In this document: piece by piece, positions 30,657-36,169 of the stretch
Position numbering within the stretch: position 1 is the first letter of the stretch
Layout: each line of letters begins with the position of its first letter
DNA from: Actinomycetota bacterium
GTDB taxonomy: Bacteria; Actinomycetota; Thermoleophilia; Solirubrobacterales; 70-9
Assembly: GCA_018268605.1 (NCBI GenBank)
Contig: JAFDWG010000327.1
Span: forward strand, 1-36,169
DNA: 36,169 bases
Direction: 5' to 3'
The notes under the pieces: generated by a model
What the model saw: the letters and a program-made list of their open reading frames with translations, nothing else
Told to the model about the DNA's origin: nothing
Databases searched by the model: none
Position numbers and translations under genes: made by a program

Positions 30657-30718
30657 TGGCATCCATCGATCGTAGGCAGTCGAAAGTGCCGGCCGAGCGG
30701 TCCGGTATCGGTGGGTCC

Positions 30719-31648
30719 GTGAATTCGGCCCTGCTCACGGTTCTCGGCACCGCCAAGCTGGGCGCGGGCGACCGCGCCGCGCTCCAGAGCCTGATCCCGC
30801 TGGCGAGCGGTTTGGGCGCGGGGACGATCTTCGGGCTCTTCTTCGTCGGCCGGCGACGGGCGAGCTTCGCCGTCTTCGAATCGATCGCGATCGTCGCCGT
30901 GTTGGTCGCAGTCGGCACCAGCGCCTACTACGCGATCACCCTCCTTCATCGCGACGCCGCGATCTCCGACAAGGAACTGGCCGAGACGGCGATGCCGCTG
31001 GTCGTCGCCGCGCTGCTCCTGATCCTGATCAGCATCGTCGCCCGACTGCGCGGCGCGACCCAGCGGGTCGCCGTGCTGCTGCCGTTGGTGTTGGTCGCCG
31101 TGATCGCGGCGATCGAGCTGGCGGGCTCCGGCGCCGCCGTGGAACCCGACGCCGCCCCCGCCGTCGCCCTCGCGATCCTCACCGCGGGCGGGGCCTTCGG
31201 GGCCCTCGGCACCGTCCTCGACGCGCGGGCGCGCCGGTCGGTACGACGCGCCGAGCACGACCGGCTCGCGCTCCTCACCGGCCGCGGCTATTCGCCGGAC
31301 GAAGCTCCGCTCGCCGTCGCGCTCCCACGGCGCCAGGGGGAGTCAGGGCCGCCACCGCTCGACGTCTGGCGGCGCGACGGCCACGCCTTCCTCGACGGCG
31401 CCACCGCCCGCCGTCTACGCGACGACGTCGACGAGCGCTGGCAGGCCCTCGCCGCCGGCGACGCCCACGGCCCGCACGCCGGCGCCGTCCTGCTCGAGGT
31501 CGAACCGCTCGGCGGCCCCCGCCGGGCCGAGATGCCGACCGAGCTGCGCCTCGCCACCCTCCGTCCCGGCGTCGAGCCGCCCCGCCACACCGCGTCGCTG
31601 GCCGTCAACAACGACGGCCTCTTCGACATCACCGATCTTGTGACCTGA
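30719..31648 (+). CDS. Membrane protein with cytosolic C-terminal domain, unknown
   Basis: A 309-residue protein, GTG start at 30719 with TATCGG 7 nt upstream. Five hydrophobic helices: about 26-43, 51-77, 90-110, 118-138 and 148-168. A hydrophilic domain of about 140 residues follows, containing [37 protein letters not shown] and [16 protein letters not shown]. The lower part of the protein may be a ligand or regulatory domain. No family is recognised. Its stop is in the 15-bp terminator shared with the convergent channel-like gene. Confidence 0.7.
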   Translation: MNSALLTVLGTAKLGAGDRAALQSLIPLASGLGAGTIFGLFFVGRRRASFAVFESIAIVAVLVAVGTSAYYAITLLHRDAAISDKELAETAMPLVVAALLLILISIVARLRGATQRVAVLLPLVLVAVIAAIELAGSGAAVEPDAAPAVALAILTAGGAFGALGTVLDARARRSVRRAEHDRLALLTGRGYSPDEAPLAVALPRRQGESGPPPLDVWRRDGHAFLDGATARRLRDDVDERWQALAAGDAHGPHAGAVLLEVEPLGGPRRAEMPTELRLATLRPGVEPPRHTASLAVNNDGLFDITDLVT

Positions 31649-31683
31649 GGCGCGTGGGGGCGCCTCGGCCCACGCGCCTCAGG
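31644..31683. terminator. Bidirectional 15-bp hairpin containing both stop codons
   Basis: CCTGAGGCGCGTGGG (31644-31658), a 10-nt loop, CCCACGCGCCTCAGG (31669-31683): perfect. The plus TGA (31646-31648) pairs with the TCA at 31679-31681, the minus-strand TGA. The stem start CCTGAGGCGC is shared with the hairpin at 25791. Confidence 0.75.
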
Positions 31684-32107
31684 TACTAGCCTCGTTCTCC
31701 AGGTGGAGCGCGCGCTCGGCCTTCTCCATCTCCGCGTTCAGCTCTCTGCTGCGGGCGTGGAAGAAGGCGCCGAAGGAGCCGGCCAGGGAGGCGACGACGA
31801 AGATCGCCCAGAGGTCGAAGACCAGCTCGAGGATCTTGCCGAGGTTCGTATGCGGGTTGGCGACCGAGGAGCCCGTGAGGAGCTGTGAGGCGGAGAAGAG
31901 GAAGGCGTCGAAGAGCGAGTGGATTTCCGTGCCCTTCGCGTTGTGCTCGGTGAGGTAGGTGACGAGGGTGCAGATCAGGGCGAAGATCGCGGTGACGCCG
32001 AAGATGGCGAGGATGCGGCGGCGCAGGTGGTAGTGGGTCTTGGTCGAGCCACGGGCGACCGCGATCGCCTCGCGGGAGGCGTGTTTGATCGGCCGGTGTC
32101 GATCCAC
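31679..32107 (-). CDS. Two-helix potassium-channel-like membrane protein, atypical filter
   Basis: A 142-residue protein from GTG 32107. A basic N-terminus (HLRRRILAIFG) leads to helix 1 (VTAIFALICTLVTYLTEH), a pore-like re-entrant segment (LFDAFLFSASQLLTGSSVANPHTNLGK), helix 2 (ILELVFDLWAIFVVASLAGSFGAFFHAR) and a C-terminal coiled coil (ELNAEMEKAERALHLENE). This is the Ion_trans_2 plan, but the TVGYGD filter is replaced by TGSSVA. It is either a relative with other ion preference or a non-conducting one. The divergent gene starts 31 bp away. Confidence 0.65.
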   Translation of the reverse strand: MDRHRPIKHASREAIAVARGSTKTHYHLRRRILAIFGVTAIFALICTLVTYLTEHNAKGTEIHSLFDAFLFSASQLLTGSSVANPHTNLGKILELVFDLWAIFVVASLAGSFGAFFHARSRELNAEMEKAERALHLENEAST

Positions 32108-32126
32108 GCGCGGAAGTATCGAGTGG

Positions 32127-32132
32127 TATACG
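32127..32132 (+). promoter_or_regulatory. Candidate extended -10 box of a leaderless transcript
   Basis: TATACG preceded by TGG (extended -10) ends 6 nt before the ATG at 32139. No Shine-Dalgarno sequence precedes that ATG. Confidence 0.4.
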
Positions 32133-32138
32133 GATGGC

Positions 32139-32804
32139 ATGACGAACACCGACGCCGAAGGGTTCGCGGCCTGGGCGGGCGCCCACGAGCTGACGCTCGA
32201 AGACGGGGTCCACCTGCCGCGCACCACGCCGCTCCTCGCCGAGGGCGAGGTGCACGCGGTCGATGCGCTGGCGGGCGGCTGGCTCTCCAGATACGTCGAA
32301 GCCAAGATCGCCTTGATCGACCGCGATGGGGGGCACTTCACCGTCGCCGTCACCCACGTGCCCAAGGCCAAGCGCTTCGTCCCCTGGATGCTCTGCCAGC
32401 GCGTCGAGGACGAGCACCTGCTCGGGCGCGCCGCGCGAACGCTGATCGGCGGTGGCCCGGCGATCGACCTCGGCAGCGCCGAATTCGACCAGCACTACCG
32501 CGTCCACGCGGCGTCGGAGCGCGACGACATCTGGTTCCACGAGCTCTTCTCGCCCGCCTTCATCGTCTTCCTCATCGAACAGGCCCCGAAGGGATTCGCC
32601 TTCGAGTACGTCGAAGGGACCCTCTGCGTGAGCCTGCTGGGACAGCGCACCGTCGCCGAGGACCTCGACGGGCTGCGCGACGCGACGGTCGAGTTGGTGC
32701 GGCGGATCCGCGCCGAGATCAGCGAGCGGCTCGGCCCCGCCCAAGCGGCTCGCTCGGCCCCGGACGAGTCCGGCTTCCAGACGGGCGCCGCGCCGCAGGA
32801 TTAA
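32139..32804 (+). CDS. Hypothetical soluble protein (221 aa)
   Basis: ATG 32139, 6 nt after a TATACG box. The protein has strands and helices without signal or membrane parts: YVEAKIALIDRDGGHFTVAVTHVPKAKRFVPWMLCQR, FDQHYRVHAASERDDIWFHELFSPAFIVFLIEQAP, FAFEYVEGTLCVSL, then a long amphipathic C-terminal helix (VELVRRIRAEISERL). The middle part ('FxxxYrVhaaxerd...lfsPafi.fL') is like the pattern in DUF3137-type domains, but this is not firm. Function unknown. The SBP lipoprotein gene follows after a hairpin. Confidence 0.7.
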   Translation: MTNTDAEGFAAWAGAHELTLEDGVHLPRTTPLLAEGEVHAVDALAGGWLSRYVEAKIALIDRDGGHFTVAVTHVPKAKRFVPWMLCQRVEDEHLLGRAARTLIGGGPAIDLGSAEFDQHYRVHAASERDDIWFHELFSPAFIVFLIEQAPKGFAFEYVEGTLCVSLLGQRTVAEDLDGLRDATVELVRRIRAEISERLGPAQAARSAPDESGFQTGAAPQD

Positions 32805-32810
32805 AGGTTT

Positions 32811-32835
32811 AGGCCGCGGCTGCCGAAGGCGGCCT
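32811..32835. promoter_or_regulatory. Hairpin directly before the ABC binding protein start
   Basis: AGGCCGC (32811-32817), an 11-nt loop, GCGGCCT (32829-32835), ending 2 nt before the ATG at 32838. It would occlude the position of a ribosome site. It might end the upstream transcript or regulate translation of the next gene. Confidence 0.4.
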
Positions 32836-32837
32836 CA

Positions 32838-34502
32838 ATGGGACTGAGAAAAGCCTTTCTTTTCATTGCGGCCTGCGCGCTGGCGGCCCTCGGCCTGTCC
32901 GCTTGCGGGGGCGGCGGCAGCTCGAGCTCCGGCGATTCCTCCACGAGCGGCTCCGGCGGCAAGGAAGGCGGCACCCTGCTGGGTGCCTACGCCTCGTTCC
33001 CGGACTATCTCGACCCGGCGTTGTCCCACACCCTCGAAGGGTGGACCGCGACCTACGACACGTACATCCCGCTGCTCACCTACGCCCATGAAAACGGGCA
33101 GGCGAGCGGCCGCGTGATCCCCGGCCTCGCGACGGCGCTCCCCAAGGTGTCAGACGACGGCAAGACCTATGAACTGACCCTGCGCAAGGGCCTCAAGTAC
33201 TCCAACGGCGAACCGGTCGTCGCCAGCGACTTCACCCACTCCCTCGAACGCGTCTTCATCCTCAACTCCGGCGGCTCGCCGTTCTACGAAGGGATCGTCG
33301 GCGCTGCACACTTCATCAAGGCGAAGGCGGGCGGGATCCCCGGCGTCGAGACCGACGACAAGACCGGCAAGATCACGATCCACCTGGAAAACCCCGACGG
33401 CAGCTTCGAGTCCGAGCTCGCCCTTCCCTACGTCGCCCTGCTTCCGGCGAAGACGCCGAACAAGGATCTCACCGCCGAACCGCCCCCGGCCACCGGCCCA
33501 TACGTCATCACCAAGTCCGAGCCCGGGCGAGGCTGGGAATACGAACGCAACCCGCAGTGGGCGAAGAACAACGAGAAGCTGATGCCGGAAATCCCCTCGG
33601 GCCACGTCGACAAGATCGAGATCCAGGTGCTGCGCAACCCGCAGACCGAGGTGAACTACATCGAATCGGGCAAGCTCGACTGGATGGGCAACGAAGTGCC
33701 GCCGGACCGCTACCAGGACGTCAAGTCCAAATATGAAGGCACCCAGTTCCGGATCGAGCCGACCTTCTCCAACTACTTCTTCTGGATGAACACCACCCAG
33801 GCGCCCTTCAACGACGTCAAGGTGCGCCAGGCGGTCAACTACGCGATCGACCCGGCGGCGCTGGAACGGATCTACTCGGGGCGCCTCGAAGCCGGCCAGC
33901 AGATCCTCCCGCCCGGAATGCCCGGCTACAAGAAGCTGAACCTCTACCCGCACGACATGAAGAAGGCGAAGGAACTGATCGCCGAAGCGGACCCGAGCGA
34001 CAAGAACATCGTCGTCTGGACCAACAACGAATCGCCCTCCGACGACGCCGGGACCTACTACCAGGGCGTGTTGCAGGAACTCGGCTTCAACGCCGAACTG
34101 AAGATCCTCTCGCCGGACAACTACTTCACCGTGATCACCAACTCCTCGACGCCGGAACTCGACACGGGCTGGGCCAATTGGTTCCTCGAATACCCGAGCC
34201 CGGCCGGCTTCTTCGGCCCGCTCCTGAGCGAAGACTCGATCGCGCCGGTCGGCGGCACGAACCTGCCGCGCTTCGCCGATCCGACCCTGAGCAAGAAGAT
34301 CGCCGAACTCGAAGAAGAACCGGTCGGGCCCAAGCAGGAAGCCGAATACGCGCAGCTCGACAAGGAATTCATGGAGGAAGCGCCGCTGGCGCCGTACGGG
34401 ACGAGCACCGCCGCGACCTTCGTCTCCAAGGACATCAACCTCGAAAACGTGGTGTTCTCGCCGAGCTTCGGGCAGGACCTGGCGAGCTTCGAATTCAAGT
34501 AG
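32838..34502 (+). CDS. ABC transporter substrate-binding lipoprotein, peptide/nickel type (SBP_bac_5)
   Basis: A 554-residue extracytoplasmic binding protein. Signal peptide with lipobox LSAC (Cys23), then a Gly/Ser linker (GGGGSSSSGDSSTSGSGG). The mature part has family 5 features: YIPLLTYAHENGQASGRVIPGLA, KTYELTLRKGLKYSNGEPVVASDF, APFNDVKVRQAVNYAID and the aromatic WANWFLEYPSP region. The substrate, probably an oligopeptide, cannot be read. No permease or ATPase gene lies beside it, so it is an orphan here. Glutamates are mostly GAA (about 36 of 45 by hand count). There is no clear Shine-Dalgarno; a hairpin abuts the start. Confidence 0.9.
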   Translation: MGLRKAFLFIAACALAALGLSACGGGGSSSSGDSSTSGSGGKEGGTLLGAYASFPDYLDPALSHTLEGWTATYDTYIPLLTYAHENGQASGRVIPGLATALPKVSDDGKTYELTLRKGLKYSNGEPVVASDFTHSLERVFILNSGGSPFYEGIVGAAHFIKAKAGGIPGVETDDKTGKITIHLENPDGSFESELALPYVALLPAKTPNKDLTAEPPPATGPYVITKSEPGRGWEYERNPQWAKNNEKLMPEIPSGHVDKIEIQVLRNPQTEVNYIESGKLDWMGNEVPPDRYQDVKSKYEGTQFRIEPTFSNYFFWMNTTQAPFNDVKVRQAVNYAIDPAALERIYSGRLEAGQQILPPGMPGYKKLNLYPHDMKKAKELIAEADPSDKNIVVWTNNESPSDDAGTYYQGVLQELGFNAELKILSPDNYFTVITNSSTPELDTGWANWFLEYPSPAGFFGPLLSEDSIAPVGGTNLPRFADPTLSKKIAELEEEPVGPKQEAEYAQLDKEFMEEAPLAPYGTSTAATFVSKDINLENVVFSPSFGQDLASFEFK

Positions 34503-34532
34503 TCACGGCCGCGTGGTTATGCTGCGCCGCCG

Positions 34533-35066
34533 ATGCGTGACCTCGACCTGAAGCTGCTGCGCCTGATGCGGACCCGCGGGCACACGCCTGCATTGGAGCG
34601 GGCCGCGAAGTTGCTCGGTAAGGCCGGTAACAACGGCGCCGGGTGGCTCGTGGCGGGGGCGGCGCTTGCCGCCGCCGACAAGCCGCGGCGCTCGGCGTGG
34701 GGCGTTGCCGCGGTCCTAGGCCCGGCCGCGATCGGTCTCAACTACGGGGTCAAGCTCATCGCCAGACGGCCGCGGCCGGTGCTGAAGGGGCTGCCGCCGC
34801 TCGGCGGCGCGCCGAGCTCGCTCAGCTTCCCCTCGGCCCACTCGACCTCCTCCTTCGCCGTCGCCACCGCGATGACCCGGATCGACCGCCGCGCCGCGGT
34901 CGCCTTCGTTCCCGCCGTCGCGGTCGCGGCCGGGCGTCCTTACCTGGGCATGCACTACCCCTCAGACGTCGCGGTCGGGGTGGTGCTGGGGACGGCGCTC
35001 GGCCTCGCGGTCCCGCTGCCGCGTCGCGACGAGGAGCCACTGCCGCCGAAGGAGGAGACGCCATGA
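34533..35066 (+). CDS. PAP2-family membrane phosphatase
   Basis: A 177-residue protein with all three PAP2 motifs: K74 to P82 (KLIARRPRP), P100-S-A-H103 (SFPSAHSTSS) and R135 xxxxx H141 xxx D145 (RPYLGMHYPSD). Helices flank the motifs; the first part (AGWLVAGAALAA) is also hydrophobic. Enzymes of this type remove phosphate from phosphatidic acid, diacylglycerol pyrophosphate or undecaprenyl pyrophosphate at the membrane. The substrate is unknown. Its stop overlaps the ychF start by ATGA, giving translational coupling. Confidence 0.88.
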   Translation: MRDLDLKLLRLMRTRGHTPALERAAKLLGKAGNNGAGWLVAGAALAAADKPRRSAWGVAAVLGPAAIGLNYGVKLIARRPRPVLKGLPPLGGAPSSLSFPSAHSTSSFAVATAMTRIDRRAAVAFVPAVAVAAGRPYLGMHYPSDVAVGVVLGTALGLAVPLPRRDEEPLPPKEETP

Positions 35067-36136
35067 AGGTCGGGATCGTCGGGCTGCCGAACGCGGGCAA
35101 GTCGACCCTGTTCAACGCGCTCACCTCGGGCGGCGCGATCGTCGGCAACTACCCCTTCACCACGATCGAGCCGAACGTCGCCGTGGCGCAGGTGCCGGAC
35201 GAGCGCCTCGAAGCGGTCGCCAAGACCGTGAAGAGCTCGGAGCTCGTTCCGGCGACCATCGACTTCCACGACATCGCCGGCCTCGTCAAGGGTGCGAGCG
35301 AGGGGGAGGGGCTCGGCAACCAGTTCCTCGCCTCGATCAGGGAGACCGACGCGATCTGCCACGTCGTTCGCTGCCACCAGGACGCGGGCGTGATCCATCC
35401 TGACGGGCGGGTCGACCCGATCGCCGACATCGAGACGATCGAGACCGAGTTGATCCTCTCCGACTACGAGCAGACCGAGCGCCGCATCCCGCGCGTCGGC
35501 AAGCAGGCCAAGGCGGGCGACAAAGCGGCGATCGCCGAGCAGGGCTGGCTCGAAGCGGTCAAAGAGGCGCTGGCGGCGGGAAAGCCCGCGCGCTCGGTGC
35601 CGGTCCCCGACCTGGCGCCCGACGCCGCCCGCAACCTCGGCGCGATCACCTCGAAGCCGATCCTCTACGTCGCCAACGTCGACGAAGAAACGACCGAGGT
35701 GCCCGAGGGCGTCGCCGCCCACGCCAACTCGGTCGACGCCGGGGCGGTCGCCGTCAGCGCCCGGATCGAGGGTGAGCTCGCCGAGCTCGACCCCGAGGAA
35801 GCGGCCGAGATGCGCGAGTCCTACGGCGTCGAAGGCTCCGGGCTCGCCCGCCTCGTCCGCGCTGCCTACGACCTGCTCGAGCTGATCACCTTCTTCACCG
35901 CGGGCGAGGGCAAGGAGGCGGTCGCCCGCCCCCTCCACCGCGGCGCCACCGCCCTTGAAGCGGCGGGCACGATCCACACCGAGATCATGGAAGCCTTCAT
36001 CAAAGCCGAGGCGATCGGCTGGGCCGAGCTGGTCGAGTACGGCGGCTACGTCGCCGCGCGCGAGAAAGGGGCCCTGCGGATCGAGGGGCGGGACTATCTT
36101 GTGCAGGACGGCGACGTCATCACGATTCGGGTTTAG
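35063..36136 (+). CDS. ychF: Redox-regulated ATPase YchF (OBG-family P-loop protein)
   Basis: A universally conserved P-loop protein of 357 residues that binds ATP rather than GTP and associates with ribosomes. G1 is GLPNAGKS (K13), then NYPFTTIEPN (switch), HDIAGLVKGASEGEGLGNQFL (G3 and beyond), and NVDE in place of the GTPase NKxD. The C-terminal TGS domain has LLELITFFTAGEGKEAVARPL and YVAAREKGALRIEGRDYLVQDGDVITIRV. Complete. Start ATG 35063, preceded by GAAGGAGGAG within the PAP2 gene and overlapping its stop. After the stop only 33 bp of sequence remain. Confidence 0.96.
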   Translation: MKVGIVGLPNAGKSTLFNALTSGGAIVGNYPFTTIEPNVAVAQVPDERLEAVAKTVKSSELVPATIDFHDIAGLVKGASEGEGLGNQFLASIRETDAICHVVRCHQDAGVIHPDGRVDPIADIETIETELILSDYEQTERRIPRVGKQAKAGDKAAIAEQGWLEAVKEALAAGKPARSVPVPDLAPDAARNLGAITSKPILYVANVDEETTEVPEGVAAHANSVDAGAVAVSARIEGELAELDPEEAAEMRESYGVEGSGLARLVRAAYDLLELITFFTAGEGKEAVARPLHRGATALEAAGTIHTEIMEAFIKAEAIGWAELVEYGGYVAAREKGALRIEGRDYLVQDGDVITIRV

Positions 36137-36169
36137 CGAGGGACGAGGTTTGTGGGCCGCCGTCGGTTA

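Noticed and set aside
32911-32965. Gly/Ser runs after lipoboxes as a low-complexity or sequencing artefact
   Set aside because: Such linkers follow the lipid-anchored Cys in two lipoproteins here (19270 and 32838 genes), so they are normal tethers.
1-36169. tRNA, rRNA, CRISPR arrays, transposases, integrases
   Set aside because: I looked for T-loop (GGTTCGA-type) signatures, regularly spaced repeats and DDE or tyrosine recombinase motifs and found none that hold up.

Overview
The window is about 36 kb of very GC-rich DNA (roughly 70% by eye) with tight gene packing, many GTG/TTG starts, several apparently leaderless promoters and Gly/Ser-rich lipoprotein linkers. Gene content (LAL-type LuxR regulator, fused PabA-PabB, AtsA-type sulfatase, DUF6325 and SHOCT proteins, COG4315 lipoprotein, kbl-tdh pair) and protein style suggest an actinobacterium, most likely of the Thermoleophilia/Solirubrobacterales type. 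That placement is inference. I saw no rRNA, tRNA, CRISPR array, transposase or phage gene.

Layout. 1-5.1 kb: tail of an unknown protein, aminodeoxychorismate synthase (folate branch), a small membrane protein and a large LAL regulator. 5.1-9.4 kb: a regulator upstream region carrying a 44-nt repeat, a small SHOCT protein, an arylsulfatase and a CPA1 Na+/H+ antiporter. 9.4-11.5 kb: a same-strand run of five small envelope or stress-type genes (DUF6325, two SHOCT proteins, a coiled-coil lipoprotein, a small soluble protein). 11.5-18.2 kb: an ATPase regulator, an RlmA-like rRNA methyltransferase, a PP-loop ATPase divergent from a DsbA/FrnE oxidoreductase, a dienelactone hydrolase, and a pseudo-receiver/thioredoxin-reductase-like fusion. 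18.2-19.3 kb: a patch of gene remains (a methyltransferase and a DUF559/AbiEi-like gene). 19.3-24.1 kb: a COG4315 lipoprotein, threonine dehydrogenase plus glycine C-acetyltransferase, and a secreted beta-propeller protein. 24.2-27.6 kb: an acyl-CoA synthetase and a TetR-glycosyltransferase operon with a clear operator. 27.7-28.7 kb: two tiny genes, then about 600 bp without a convincing gene but packed with long inverted repeats. 28.7-36.1 kb: an IPT/TIG-PASTA secreted protein, an HD hydrolase, small membrane proteins, a K+-channel-like protein with an atypical pore, an orphan peptide-type ABC binding lipoprotein, a PAP2 phosphatase and YchF.

Most striking: (1) the structured intergenic region at 28.09-28.60 kb, at least six consecutive stems, which includes a second copy (39/44 identical) of an element found upstream of the LAL regulator; (2) three convergent gene pairs whose two stop codons pair with each other inside one bidirectional hairpin; (3) a group of genes whose -10 box lies 6-8 nt before the start codon, including a tetR with a perfect 10-bp-arm operator; (4) a decayed methyltransferase gene recognisable only from fragments; (5) a strong GAA preference for glutamate in the exported proteins against GAG in the cytosolic ones.
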